The notes under the pieces: generated by a model
The model's input: the letters and a program-made list of their open reading frames with translations, nothing else
What the model was told of the DNA's origin: nothing
Databases searched by the model: none
Shown here: positions 36,017-45,089 of the stretch, in pieces
Layout of the letters: the number at the start of each line of letters is the position of its first letter
Numbering within the stretch: the stretch's first letter is position 1
Assembly (NCBI RefSeq): GCF_000374585.1
Contig: NZ_KB894658.1
Location: 1 to 64,000 of the forward strand
Direction of reading: 5' to 3'
Length of the DNA: 64,000 bases
DNA from: Phocaeicola barnesiae DSM 18169 = JCM 13652
GTDB taxonomy: Bacteria > Bacteroidota > Bacteroidia > Bacteroidales > Bacteroidaceae
Program-made: the position numbers and the translations under genes

Positions 36017-36838
36017 ATGAAAGTAAAGATAATCATAGCGCTTGTTGCGCTGGCAATTAATGGAACAACAATTATGGCACAGGAAAAAATCAAGCAGACG
36101 GCTGGCCGCGACCAGCTTGGGGAGTTTGCCCCGAAATTTGCGGAACTGAATGACGATGTACTTTTCGGAGAAGTGTGGAACCGTACGGACAAGCTTGGAC
36201 TGCGCGACCGAAGTCTGGTGACCATCACTTCGCTCATCAGTCAGGGAATCACCGATTCATCGCTGACCTATCATCTCCAGTCGGCAAAAAACAATGGAAT
36301 CACACGCATTGAAATTGCCGAGATTCTTACTCACATTGGCTTTTATGCAGGATGGCCCAAGGCATGGGCGGCTTTCCGTCTGGCCAAGGATGTGTGGGCG
36401 GATGATGCGGCTGCGGCAGATGCCAAGTCCGCTTTCCAACGCGAGATGATTTTCCCCATTGGCGAACCAAATACGGCCTACGCCCAGTATTTTATCGGCA
36501 ACAGCTATCTGGCCCCCATTTCGCGTGAGCAGGTAAACATATCTAATGTGACTTTTGAACCCGGATGCCGCAACAACTGGCATATACATCGGGCTAAGAG
36601 TGGCGGTGGTCAGATGCTTATCGGGATAGCTGGCCGCGGTTGGTATCAGGAAGAGGGGAAACCTGCCGTTGAGATTCTTCCGGGAACAGTCATTCATATT
36701 CCTGCAAACGTAAAGCACTGGCACGGTGCGGCGGCTGACGGCTGGTTTGCTCACCTAGCCTTCGAGATTCCAGGTGATGAGACTTCGAACGAATGGCTGG
36801 AGCCTGTTACAGACGAAGAATACAATAAACTGAAATAA
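36017..36838 (+). CDS. Exported carboxymuconolactone decarboxylase-cupin fusion
   Basis: The signal peptide (MKVKIIIALVALAINGTTIMA) is followed by a CMD domain (LGLRDRSLVTITSLISQGI, LTYHLQSAKNNGITRIEIAE, GFYAGWPKAWAAF; no CxxC, so not an AhpD-type peroxidase) and a cupin (NNWHIHRAKSGGGQ, GWYQEEG, IPANVKHWHGAA). CMD-cupin fusions are widespread but their substrates are mostly unknown. It lies 22 bp before the iron alcohol dehydrogenase gene in one operon. Confidence 0.87.
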   Translation: MKVKIIIALVALAINGTTIMAQEKIKQTAGRDQLGEFAPKFAELNDDVLFGEVWNRTDKLGLRDRSLVTITSLISQGITDSSLTYHLQSAKNNGITRIEIAEILTHIGFYAGWPKAWAAFRLAKDVWADDAAAADAKSAFQREMIFPIGEPNTAYAQYFIGNSYLAPISREQVNISNVTFEPGCRNNWHIHRAKSGGGQMLIGIAGRGWYQEEGKPAVEILPGTVIHIPANVKHWHGAAADGWFAHLAFEIPGDETSNEWLEPVTDEEYNKLK

Positions 36839-36860
36839 TAATATTCAAAAGAGACAAATC

Positions 36861-38042
36861 ATGGAAACGAATCTGAATTATGACATGTATGTTCCTACCC
36901 GTGTCATGTTTGGCGCAGGTATGCTGAACAAACTGGGTGAACAGCCCATGCCGGGTAAAAAGGCACTCATTATCATTTCCAACGGTAAATCCACCCGCGC
37001 GAACGGGTATCTGGCTCGAACCGAAGAGCAACTAAAAAAGGCCGGTGTGGAGAACGTCGTGTTTGACGGCGTTTCGCCCAATCCGACGGTTGCCAATGTG
37101 AATGCCGGGGCCGAGGCTGCGCGTGCGGCCGGATGCGATTTCCTGGTGGCGCTGGGTGGCGGCAGCGTCATGGATTGCGCCAAGGCCATCGCTGTCATGG
37201 CGACTAATGACGGCGTTTTGTGGGACTATGTGGCCGTGGGATCTGGTAAGGGACTTCCTATTCCCAATACGCCGCTGCCAATTGTCGCTATTACGACAAC
37301 GGCTGGTACAGGTTCAGAAACTGACAGTGCCGGAGTTATAACGAAGGAGGATACCTATGAAAAGGCTTTTATCGGTGCCCCGAGTCTTTATCCCTGCATT
37401 GCGGTAGTCGATCCCGAACTGATGCTCAGTGTCCCGGCCAGTTTTACGGCATTCCAGGGATTCGACGCCTTGTTCCACAGTATCGAGGGTTACATCGCCA
37501 ACGGCGCTAACCTGATGAGCGATATGTATGCGCTGACCGCTATCGAAAATCTGGCCAAATACCTGCCACGTGCCGTCCAAGACGGCAACAATCTTGAAGC
37601 TCGTACACATGTCGCTTTCGGCAATACACTTTCGGGCGTAGTCATGTGCCTTACGCTAATCACCAGTGAACACGGTATGGAACATGCTCTTTCAGCTTAC
37701 CATCCCAACCTGCCTCATGGAGCGGGTCTGATTATGATTAGTCGTGCCTATTTCTCCTATTTTGTGCGCAATCATGCCTGCGATGAGCGTTTTATCCGCA
37801 TGGCTCAGGTTATGGGTATGCCTGACGCAGATAAGCCAGAAGATTTCATTACGGCACTTACCCACCTGCAGGAAGCGTGCGGCGTAGCTGACTTAAAGAT
37901 GTCCGATTACGGCATTGCCTTTGATGAAGCGGAAAAGTTCATGCGCAATGCGCGTGAAGTCATGGGTGTGATGTTTACCAGTGACCGCGTTCAGATGACT
38001 GATGCCGATATTGTCCGTATCTATGAAGAGTCATGGCGATAA
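36861..38042 (+). CDS. Iron-containing alcohol dehydrogenase
   Basis: This 393-aa cytoplasmic enzyme interconverts alcohols and aldehydes or ketones with NAD(P)H. It shows the nucleotide-binding GGGSVMDCAKAIAVM (about 94-108), TTAGTGSETDSAGVI, and the metal ligands in FDALFHSIEGYI, EHGMEHALSAYHPNLPHG. The length is normal for group III Fe-ADHs. It is co-transcribed with the CMD-cupin gene and ends at a strong terminator. The specific alcohol is unknown. Confidence 0.9.
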   Translation: METNLNYDMYVPTRVMFGAGMLNKLGEQPMPGKKALIIISNGKSTRANGYLARTEEQLKKAGVENVVFDGVSPNPTVANVNAGAEAARAAGCDFLVALGGGSVMDCAKAIAVMATNDGVLWDYVAVGSGKGLPIPNTPLPIVAITTTAGTGSETDSAGVITKEDTYEKAFIGAPSLYPCIAVVDPELMLSVPASFTAFQGFDALFHSIEGYIANGANLMSDMYALTAIENLAKYLPRAVQDGNNLEARTHVAFGNTLSGVVMCLTLITSEHGMEHALSAYHPNLPHGAGLIMISRAYFSYFVRNHACDERFIRMAQVMGMPDADKPEDFITALTHLQEACGVADLKMSDYGIAFDEAEKFMRNAREVMGVMFTSDRVQMTDADIVRIYEESWR

Positions 38043-38081
38043 AGGATATTGGATATTCAACTTTGATAAACAGCAACCGTC

Positions 38082-38110
38082 ATCAGCCCCCACTAAAAAT
38101 GGGGGCTGAT
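38082..38110 (+). terminator. Terminator after the alcohol dehydrogenase
   Basis: ATCAGCCCCCA (38082-38092) pairs perfectly with TGGGGGCTGAT (38100-38110), followed by a T-rich stretch. Confidence 0.85.
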
Positions 38111-38140
38111 TTATTTCGGGTATGATTGAATCCGTAACAG

Positions 38141-38197
38141 GGGTATATTGTCCGAGGATTTATATACCATTCTGCATACTGTCCTTCATTATCTTTG
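38141..38197 (+). promoter_or_regulatory. Island promoter 4: 28-bp element plus -7 box
   Basis: The element 38141-38168 (GGGTATATTGTCCG ... ATATACC; its ends form a 7-bp inverted repeat), a 21-bp spacer and TATCTTTG at 38190-38197. It drives the long operon starting with the flavodoxin-cyclophilin chimera. Confidence 0.78.
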
Positions 38198-38244
38198 TAT
38201 CAGACAATTAATAAAAAATAGATATGATTAGAAAGGAAAACATA

Positions 38245-38895
38245 ATGAAAAAGATCTTCCTGATTCCGTTGATGTTTTTAACATTCTTGTCCTTGACAGC
38301 GTGTAGCCCTACGGATGACGACTTAATTGTTCCTGAAACACCGGAACAACCCGAAAATCCCGGGAATGGAAATTCCGATGACAATGACCCGGAAGAGCCA
38401 ACAGACCCGATACCCGGAGGTAACGGGCGATATCTTGTATTGTTCACTTCACGCAGTGGTAATACCGAACGTGTAGCCAATGAAATTCGTGACCAACTGG
38501 ATTGCGACATTCTCGAAGTAGAACCGGAAACCGCATTTGAGACAGACTACAATGCCATGCTTGAACGCGCCAGAGATGAATTGAATGCCATTCAGCAGGG
38601 AAATTTTCCTGCAGTCAAGACTTCGATGGAGGATTTCGACAGTTACGATCTCGTGTTTGTCGGTTACCCTATCTGGTATGGTTCGGATCCTGAGTTGGAA
38701 CTTGAAGGGGTCACACGAGGCTGTGCGCCTGTACCGGGGGATATTACCATCTATGTGCCTTGGGGAAACTTAGCTATTTTCTGCAAGAACTGGTCTTCAA
38801 GCAATGATTTGGTAAGGATCGGACATATTGATGGAAACGGCATTGAGGCATTGAATGTACCTGGCGACATTTCTGTCAGGTTGGAAAAGAGATAG
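38245..38895 (+). CDS. Chimeric lipoprotein: half flavodoxin, half cyclophilin-like
   Basis: A lipoprotein signal (MKKIFLIPLMFLTFLSLTAC) and a Pro/Asp-rich linker lead into a flavodoxin N-half (RYLVLFTSRSGNTERVANEI, LVFVGYPIWYG). The sequence then changes abruptly to a cyclophilin-like C-half (CAPVPGDITIYVPWGNLAIF, DLVRIGHIDGNGIEAL). Each domain lacks its other half, so the gene looks like the product of an in-frame deletion between a flavodoxin and a cyclophilin-like gene. An upstream ATG at 38224 is an alternative start. It is the first gene of operon 4. Confidence 0.72.
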   Translation: MKKIFLIPLMFLTFLSLTACSPTDDDLIVPETPEQPENPGNGNSDDNDPEEPTDPIPGGNGRYLVLFTSRSGNTERVANEIRDQLDCDILEVEPETAFETDYNAMLERARDELNAIQQGNFPAVKTSMEDFDSYDLVFVGYPIWYGSDPELELEGVTRGCAPVPGDITIYVPWGNLAIFCKNWSSSNDLVRIGHIDGNGIEALNVPGDISVRLEKR

Positions 38896-38897
38896 AT

Positions 38898-38999
38898 ATG
38901 ACTGTGGAAGAATTCAAAGCATACGCCGGCACAGGCAATCCGTTGAACACGGAAGAGATATTGGCTCTGATGGATAGAGATAGATTGTATAACCGATAA
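38898..38999 (+). CDS. Small ORF, possible acetyltransferase N-terminal remnant
   Basis: A 33-codon frame begins 2 bp after the previous stop (MTVEEFKAYAGTGNPLNTEE ...). It resembles the start of maltose/galactoside O-acetyltransferases, but the rest of that enzyme is absent. It is probably a leftover; its location beside the chimera supports past rearrangement here. Confidence 0.3.
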   Translation: MTVEEFKAYAGTGNPLNTEEILALMDRDRLYNR

Positions 39000-39010
39000 A
39001 ACACACAAGT

Positions 39011-39535
39011 ATGAGACGAGCATTTATTTTTTCATTGGTTTTTGCTATGGTATCCATTACAGCATGTGGAGAAAATGACCATCCGGTCCTGTCTGAACAG
39101 CACGAACAAGCAAATGGAGAAGAGAATAATGAAAATCAAGAAACTGATATGGAAAATAGCATTATCAAACTGACAGTGGGTGGCCGCTCGTTTACAGCGA
39201 CCTTAGTAAACAATTCATCAACGGATGCACTGAAAGAGCATCTTGCGCAAGGAGATCTCAGCATCCGAATGAACGATTATGGAGATATGGAGAAAGTCGG
39301 TTCACTGGGATTCTCCCTGCCCCGGAACGACAGGCAGACGACAACCGGCCCCGGTGATTTGATTCTTTATCAGGGTAGCTCCCTGGTTATCTATTATGAT
39401 ACGAACTCCTGGAATTTCACCCGACTGGGACATGTGGACGGTGTCTCCACCCGAGAGGAGATGCTCGGCTTATTGGGAGGAACGGGAGAAATAATCCTAA
39501 CTCTTTCATTAAATAAGAATCAAAATGAAGAATAA
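39011..39535 (+). CDS. Cyclophilin-like fold lipoprotein
   Basis: A lipoprotein signal (MRRAFIFSLVFAMVSITAC) and an acidic linker precede a cyclophilin-like beta-barrel (IIKLTVGGRSFTATLVNNSS, GDLILYQGSSLVIYYDTNSW, TRLGHVDGV). This small-barrel family is related in fold to cyclophilin but lacks proven isomerase activity. In Bacteroidales it is often next to flavodoxins. It overlaps the SUMF1 gene by 11 bp, so translation is coupled. Confidence 0.8.
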   Translation: MRRAFIFSLVFAMVSITACGENDHPVLSEQHEQANGEENNENQETDMENSIIKLTVGGRSFTATLVNNSSTDALKEHLAQGDLSIRMNDYGDMEKVGSLGFSLPRNDRQTTTGPGDLILYQGSSLVIYYDTNSWNFTRLGHVDGVSTREEMLGLLGGTGEIILTLSLNKNQNEE

Positions 39536-40403
39536 CATGAAAAAGATAACATACATCCTGACTGCAGGTTTGCTGATGCTTTCAGCGTGCAGTGAAGCGC
39601 ACATAGATAAAGAACCTGAACAACCGCCTGTAACGCCTTCCGACCCGCCTGTGGAGCAAGGTGATTTTGTACAAATCAACGGAGGTTCCTTTACAGTGGG
39701 TAGTCCTGAAGATGAGCGGTGGCGGGAAAATGATGAAGTACAACACCAGGTTACAGTTGGACCATATCTGATAGCCAAATATGAGGTGTCGCAGGCCGAT
39801 TATCGTTCTGTCACAGGAGTAAATCCCAGTTATTTTCAAGGGGACAATCGTCCGGTAGAAATGGTTTCATGGTACGACGCCGTACGTTTCTGCAATGCGT
39901 TGAGCCTGTCCGAAGGGCTTGAACCGGCGTATTCCATTGACGGGACAGAGGTAACATGGAACCGTGAGGCCAATGGATATCGCCTGCCTACGGAAGCCGA
40001 ATGGGAATATGCTTGCCGGGCCGGGACTGATTCCCCATTCAGCACGGGACGCAACATTACCGTAGAGCAGTCCAACTGGTATAGCAGTTACCCATATATT
40101 GAGGGTGAAGGCGGAGGTACTTACCGAAGACAGACAGTGGATGTTGATGAGTTTGAGCCGAATCCATGGGGCTTGTATAACATGCACGGCAATGTCAGCG
40201 AATGGTGCTGGGATTATTACGGTGCTTATACCAATGCTGCTGGTCCCAATCCTTCAGGTCCTGAAACCGGCCGTAATAGAGTAGCGCGTGGCGGTGGCTG
40301 GTATGATTATGCCAAACATGTCCGCAGTGCCTACCGTTCGGCTGTGCCGGCTGATTATACGGACTACAAGCGCGGCTTCCGTCTTGCCCGAAATGTCGAA
40401 TAA
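39525..40403 (+). CDS. SUMF1/FGE-like lipoprotein
   Basis: The protein has a lipoprotein signal (MKKITYILTAGLLMLSAC, from a second Met at 39537) and a full formylglycine-generating-enzyme fold: YEVSQADYRSVTGVNPSYF, GYRLPTEAEWEYACRAG, NMHGNVSEWCWDYYG, RVARGGGWYDYAKHVRSAYR. The active-site cysteines of true FGE are absent from the RGGGW region, so sulfatase activation is unlikely and no sulfatase is near. The role in this redox operon is unknown. Confidence 0.85.
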   Translation: MKNNMKKITYILTAGLLMLSACSEAHIDKEPEQPPVTPSDPPVEQGDFVQINGGSFTVGSPEDERWRENDEVQHQVTVGPYLIAKYEVSQADYRSVTGVNPSYFQGDNRPVEMVSWYDAVRFCNALSLSEGLEPAYSIDGTEVTWNREANGYRLPTEAEWEYACRAGTDSPFSTGRNITVEQSNWYSSYPYIEGEGGGTYRRQTVDVDEFEPNPWGLYNMHGNVSEWCWDYYGAYTNAAGPNPSGPETGRNRVARGGGWYDYAKHVRSAYRSAVPADYTDYKRGFRLARNVE

Positions 40404-40417
40404 TAAATCATACGAAA

Positions 40418-40975
40418 ATGAAACAGTTTATATTGATTATGTCCGTTTTGCTTGGGTGGGCATTCCAATCGGAGAACATATACGCACAGACTGGCGGTAG
40501 GACATTGATAGTCTATTTCTCCGAAGGCGGAAATACACGCGGCATAGCGGAAGAAATCCAGTCCCAGATCGGAGCAGACCTGGTGGAGATTGAGATGGAA
40601 GAACCCTATTCCGACAGTTATAGTGTTTTGCTGGAGCAGGCAGAACAGGATCTTTTGGCTAACGCTCGTCCGGCTTTACGCACACGTATTGAGAACATGG
40701 AGGCGTATGACACGATACTGCTTGGTTATCCGAACTGGTATGCTATCCTGCCGATGCCTGTTTATACATTTCTCGAGTCATACGATTTCGATGGCAAGCG
40801 GATCATCCCGTTTTGCAGCCACGGAAACGGGATGATGGGAGAAACCGTTTCAAATATCTGCAAGACATGTCCGTATGCAGATGTTCGCGAAGCTCTGTCT
40901 GTGACCTATAGCGGTGGACCTTCTCTTTCTGAGGAAATACACACATGGCTTGCCAGGCATGGACTTGTTGAATAA
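40418..40975 (+). CDS. Exported flavodoxin
   Basis: A Sec signal (MKQFILIMSVLLGWAFQSENIYA) precedes a complete flavodoxin domain: RTLIVYFSEGGNTRGIAEEI (FMN phosphate loop), ILLGYPNWYAILPMPVYTFL and IIPFCSHGNGMMGE. It probably carries electrons in the periplasm. It is the fourth gene of operon 4, 14 bp after the SUMF1 gene, and its intact fold shows what the chimera at 38245 has lost. Confidence 0.86.
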   Translation: MKQFILIMSVLLGWAFQSENIYAQTGGRTLIVYFSEGGNTRGIAEEIQSQIGADLVEIEMEEPYSDSYSVLLEQAEQDLLANARPALRTRIENMEAYDTILLGYPNWYAILPMPVYTFLESYDFDGKRIIPFCSHGNGMMGETVSNICKTCPYADVREALSVTYSGGPSLSEEIHTWLARHGLVE

Positions 40976-41005
40976 AACGAATTGGAGTTATTATAAATAA
41001 AAAGC

Positions 41006-41911
41006 ATGACAGTCAAGACTATTACAGGGTGTAACCGACTTTTTTCGGCAAAAACTCCCAATCCATTGGTGAGCATGATTCGCCTGTCCGATACGACCGA
41101 AATTTCGCAGGTTCTCCAGTTCGGGTTCTTTACCGTATGGCTGAGAGCGTGGAATACTCCATGTCAGCCTCTTTTCGGACACAAGAAATGCGACTTCAGC
41201 GACGGAACACTGACCTTCCTGCAACCGGGAAGAACCGCTACACCGGAGATATGGAAGCCTGAGACCGGACAATCCGAAGGATGGCTGCTCTGCTTTCATG
41301 ACTCGGTGTATAACCCGCTGAAAACAGGAAAATCTTCCCGGGAATATTCTTTTTTCAGATATGCTACACGGGAAAGCCTTCATCTGTCACAACGTGAGAT
41401 GGCCGTGCTGGAGAGGGAGATGGATGAGATAGGTGAAGAGCTGCATTGGGGTGTAGATGAATACTGCTATACGATTCTTGCCGGGAGAATCCGGCTGTTG
41501 CTGGACTATGCGTCGCGTTTCTACCGGCGCCAATTTATTCTCCGACATAATGAGAATCAGGAAATGCTGGAACGGACAGACCGCGAATTGGAGATTTTTT
41601 TCCAGACCGGAAAGGCACAGTACGAACGATTCCCGTCATCGGAAGATTTCGCCAGATTGTTCGGTTGTTCGCCGGATTATTTCAACGACATGCTGAAGCA
41701 TGAGACTGGGAAAGATACTGAAGATTATGTGAAATTCAAACAGATTGCCTGTGCCGAGTATCTGCTGAAAAGGGGAACGGAAAGCGTCGAGGAGGTGGCA
41801 GCCCGGCTCGGATTCCCCACTGACCGGGAGTTCTGTACACTGTTCAAGAGACTGAAGGGAAAAACTCCCTCAGATTTCATTTCCGGGGCTGGCATCAAAC
41901 ACCTGAATTAA
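41006..41911 (+). CDS. AraC-family transcriptional regulator (island regulator 2)
   Basis: This 301-aa regulator has an N-terminal sensor half and a C-terminal AraC DNA-binding half (EDFARLFGCSPDYFNDMLKH, ESVEEVAARLGFPTDREFCT, LFKRLKGKTPSDF). It is paralogous to the AraC at 30184-31083, sharing the EYSFFRYATRESLHLS region. It lies inside operon 4 with no promoter of its own, so if it activates the 28-bp element it would create positive feedback. Confidence 0.88.
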   Translation: MTVKTITGCNRLFSAKTPNPLVSMIRLSDTTEISQVLQFGFFTVWLRAWNTPCQPLFGHKKCDFSDGTLTFLQPGRTATPEIWKPETGQSEGWLLCFHDSVYNPLKTGKSSREYSFFRYATRESLHLSQREMAVLEREMDEIGEELHWGVDEYCYTILAGRIRLLLDYASRFYRRQFILRHNENQEMLERTDRELEIFFQTGKAQYERFPSSEDFARLFGCSPDYFNDMLKHETGKDTEDYVKFKQIACAEYLLKRGTESVEEVAARLGFPTDREFCTLFKRLKGKTPSDFISGAGIKHLN

Positions 41912-41923
41912 TTGACATGAGAC

Positions 41924-42922
41924 ATGGATAAAAGAAGAAAGAGAAGAATGGCTTTTGTGATTATTTTGTCACTCCTTCTGCTGTGCTGTTTGGGCGTCTG
42001 TTGTTTCCTTGCGCAGCCGTCATTTGGTCGGAACCCTTCAGGAGATCGGCTGGAACGAATTCGCAGGTCTCCGAACTATCGGGACGGGATGTTCCGCAAC
42101 CAGATGTCCACTCCAGTGATGACCAACAAGAAGAGCCGCTGGCAGGCATTGTGGGAGTTTGTTTTTGCTGACCGAAAAGGTCTCCGTCCTGAAACAGCCC
42201 TTCCCGTTGTACAGACTGATTGCCGCCAATTACCCGATACGGGGAATCTGATGGTCTGGTTTGGTCACTCGTCGTATCTGCTACAGGTGGACGGGAAACG
42301 GATTCTGGTCGATCCCGTATTTCATGCCGCAGCTCCTGTCTCGTTTGTCAACCGCCCGTTTGCCGGGACGGACATTTTCCATACGGAGGATATGCCGGAC
42401 ATAGACCTGATGCTTATTACGCACGACCATTGGGACCATCTCGACTACCAGACTGTTACAGAATTACGTGAAAAGGTTGGTAGGGTCGTTTGTCCGCTCG
42501 GTGTTGGAGCACATTTTGAGTATTGGGGTTACCGTACGGAGCAGTTGGTAGAGTTGGATTGGGAAGAGCAGATCCCTTACGACAGTTTGATTATCCACTG
42601 TCTCCCGGCCCGTCATTTCTCGGGTCGCGGACTTACGTCAAACAAGACCTTATGGGGCTCTTTTCTGATTGAATCACCTTCGCTGACACTGTATTTGGGC
42701 GGTGATGGCGGGTACGGGCCCCATTTCAAGCGAATCGGACGTCGATTCCCGAAGATTGACTGGGCGATTCTTGAAAACGGCCAGTGCAACGAGGACTGGA
42801 GGTTTATCCACACCATGCCGGAACAACTTGGACAAGTGGTATCGGACCTGAATGCCCGCCATGTAGTTACGGTGCATCACTCCAAGTATGCGCTTTCGCG
42901 GCATTTGTGGGATGCCCCCTGA
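41924..42922 (+). CDS. Membrane-anchored MBL-fold hydrolase, C-terminus frameshifted
   Basis: One N-terminal transmembrane segment (MAFVIILSLLLLCCLGVCCF) anchors a metallo-beta-lactamase-fold domain of the UlaG/NAPE-PLD-like type: MVWFGHSSYLLQVDGKRILV, LITHDHWDHLDYQT (metal ligands), LPARHFSGRG, LYLGGDGGYG, VTVHHSKYALSRH. The frame ends at DAP-stop within a C5 run (42916-42920). One extra C would continue as LKTARRLKEEVEACVCMPVI to about 43012, the normal C-terminus. All catalytic ligands precede the break, so partial function is possible. Confidence 0.82.
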   Translation: MDKRRKRRMAFVIILSLLLLCCLGVCCFLAQPSFGRNPSGDRLERIRRSPNYRDGMFRNQMSTPVMTNKKSRWQALWEFVFADRKGLRPETALPVVQTDCRQLPDTGNLMVWFGHSSYLLQVDGKRILVDPVFHAAAPVSFVNRPFAGTDIFHTEDMPDIDLMLITHDHWDHLDYQTVTELREKVGRVVCPLGVGAHFEYWGYRTEQLVELDWEEQIPYDSLIIHCLPARHFSGRGLTSNKTLWGSFLIESPSLTLYLGGDGGYGPHFKRIGRRFPKIDWAILENGQCNEDWRFIHTMPEQLGQVVSDLNARHVVTVHHSKYALSRHLWDAP

Positions 42923-43027
42923 AAACGGCTCGACGGCTCAAGGAAGAAGTAGAGGCATGTGTTTGCATGCCGGTTATCGGAGAAATATTATCACTTGATA
43001 TCAACCAACCATAAAATATGTAATCAT

Positions 43028-43894
43028 ATGAATATTATTAGAGATACTGAATTTGGGGGCGAACGCCCTTTGTTTGAGTCGCATGATTTGCGTTTGGAGA
43101 ATGTAATTATCCGCGCCGGAGAATCGGCCATCAAGGAGTGTAGCAATATTGAAGCTTTTGAATGTAGGTTTGAAGGTAACTATCCATTCTGGCACGTTCA
43201 TGGTTTCAAAATCGAGCGTTGCTATTTTGATGTAGGAGGACGTTCGGCATTATGGTATTCTGATCATCTGCGGATGAAAGATACTGTGATTGATGCCCCA
43301 AAAATGTTCCGTGAGATGAGTGAGATTGATATCGAAAATGTTGCAATGAATGATGCAGATGAAGTGTTCTGGCGTTGTAACGGTATTCGTATCAAGAACC
43401 TTAAATTGCATGGAGGAACCTATCCCTTCATGTTCAGCAATAACATTTATGTGGATGGATTGGAGAGTGACAGCAAGTATGTTTTCCAATATGTGAAGAA
43501 TGTGGAAATTCACAATGCCAAAATTACCACCAAGGATGCCTTCTGGGAGGTAGAGAATGTGACCATCTATGATTCAGAGCTTGACGGCGAATACCTTGGC
43601 TGGCATTCGAAAAACCTCCGTCTAGTCAACTGCCATATCACCGGTGAACAACCGCTCTGTTATGCCCACGACCTGGTGCTGGAAAACTGCACGTTCGGAC
43701 CGGACTGTGACCGTGCCTTTGAGTACAGCACATTGAATGCCGATATTCGTGGAGCCATCACGAATATCAAGAACCCCATGTCGGGACGTATCGTGGCAGA
43801 TGAGTACGGTTCGATAACAATAGATGAGAATATCAAGGCTCCTGCCGACTGTGAGATTCGGCTTAGGGATGAGCGCACCTGTTTCACCGACTAA
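43028..43894 (+). CDS. DUF3737 right-handed beta-helix protein
   Basis: The 288-aa product consists of repeated short beta-strand rungs (LRLENVIIRAGESAIKECSN, ALWYSDHLRMKDTVIDAPKM, FMFSNNIYVDGLESD, YAHDLVLENCTFGPDCDRAF) typical of DUF3737. No signal peptide is present, so it is cytoplasmic. The function of the family is unknown. It is 12 bp upstream of a MalY-type enzyme. Confidence 0.82.
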   Translation: MNIIRDTEFGGERPLFESHDLRLENVIIRAGESAIKECSNIEAFECRFEGNYPFWHVHGFKIERCYFDVGGRSALWYSDHLRMKDTVIDAPKMFREMSEIDIENVAMNDADEVFWRCNGIRIKNLKLHGGTYPFMFSNNIYVDGLESDSKYVFQYVKNVEIHNAKITTKDAFWEVENVTIYDSELDGEYLGWHSKNLRLVNCHITGEQPLCYAHDLVLENCTFGPDCDRAFEYSTLNADIRGAITNIKNPMSGRIVADEYGSITIDENIKAPADCEIRLRDERTCFTD

Positions 43895-43906
43895 TACAGA
43901 CGGACT

Positions 43907-45088
43907 ATGAAATATGACTTCGATAAGATTATCCCCCGACGGGGAACGAATTCCTATAAATGGGACTCTTTTCCTGTTGGTAAAGACGTGCTTCCCCTTT
44001 GGGTAGCGGACATGGATTTCCGTACGGCACCAGCCATCACCGATGCATTGGCCAAACGGGTGGCACACGGCATATTCGGATATGTCCATGTTCCCGATGA
44101 ATACTATACTGCGGTTACCCGATGGTTTGAACGGCGTCATAACTGGTCCATCCGGAAAGAATGGATGATTTATACATCCGGCGTTGTCCCTGCCATTTCT
44201 GCTGTCATCAAGGCTTTGACAGAACCGGGGGATGGCGTGGTCGTGCAGACTCCCGTGTATAACTGTTTCTTTTCATCCATACGCAACAACGGTTGCCGCA
44301 TTGTTGCCAATCCCTTGAGATACGTTGGCAACACCTATTATATTGATTTTGAAGATTTGGAGCGAAAGACCGCCGAGCCGGGTGTAAAGCTACTGCTGCT
44401 ATGCAATCCCCATAATCCGGTAGGCCGCGTATGGAGCCGCGAAGAGTTGCACCGCATCGGGGAAATCTGCTTCAGGAACGGCGTGACGGTCATCGCGGAC
44501 GAGATACATTGCGAGTTGGTCTTCCCGGGACACACCTACACTCCTTTTGCTTCGATTGGCGAAGAATTCCTGCAAAACTCCGTCACCTGTCTGTCGCCGA
44601 GCAAATCTTTCAATATTGCAGGATTGCAGATTGCAAATATCATTTCTTGTGATGAGAGGATACGAAGGAGAATAGACCGCGCCGTCAACATCAACGAGGT
44701 ATGCGATGTCAACCCCTTCGGCATTGAGGCCACCATCGCCGCCTACAACGAAGGAGAGGAATGGCTTATACAGTTGCTGGACTATCTGAAAGCGAACTAT
44801 GATTACCTGTGCGGATTCTTCCACACCCACTTTCCGCAAATACCCGTTACGAGGCTCGAAGGCACCTATCTGGTATGGACAGACTGCCGCGCTCTGGGGC
44901 TGTCGTCCGAAGTGTTGCAGACACGGTTGCTTGAAGAGACCGGACTGTGGCTTAACAGTGGAACGATGTACGGACCGGAAGGCGAAGGATTCCTGCGCTG
45001 GAATATTGCCTGCCCGCGTGCGGTATTGGAAGAGGCATTGGCCCGTTTCCAGAATTTCATCCAATGTCTGATTGCGGGAGGAACTTGA
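43907..45088 (+). CDS. MalY/PatB-type PLP C-S lyase/aminotransferase
   Basis: This 393-aa fold-type I PLP enzyme resembles MalY/PatB cystathionine beta-lyases, which cleave C-S bonds. It shows LPLWVADMDFRTAPAI near the N-terminus, LLCNPHNPVGRVWSREEL, ADEIHCELVFPG and the PLP-lysine motif SPSKSFNIAGLQ. It could release thiols from cysteine conjugates, which fits a detoxification cluster, but that is inference. The next gene starts 1 bp after its stop. Confidence 0.88.
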   Translation: MKYDFDKIIPRRGTNSYKWDSFPVGKDVLPLWVADMDFRTAPAITDALAKRVAHGIFGYVHVPDEYYTAVTRWFERRHNWSIRKEWMIYTSGVVPAISAVIKALTEPGDGVVVQTPVYNCFFSSIRNNGCRIVANPLRYVGNTYYIDFEDLERKTAEPGVKLLLLCNPHNPVGRVWSREELHRIGEICFRNGVTVIADEIHCELVFPGHTYTPFASIGEEFLQNSVTCLSPSKSFNIAGLQIANIISCDERIRRRIDRAVNINEVCDVNPFGIEATIAAYNEGEEWLIQLLDYLKANYDYLCGFFHTHFPQIPVTRLEGTYLVWTDCRALGLSSEVLQTRLLEETGLWLNSGTMYGPEGEGFLRWNIACPRAVLEEALARFQNFIQCLIAGGT

Positions 45089-45089
45089 C

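Noticed and set aside
39525..40403. A formylglycine-generating enzyme for sulfatase activation
   Set aside because: The fold is there, but the catalytic cysteines near the RGGGW motif are missing and no sulfatase gene is in the window.
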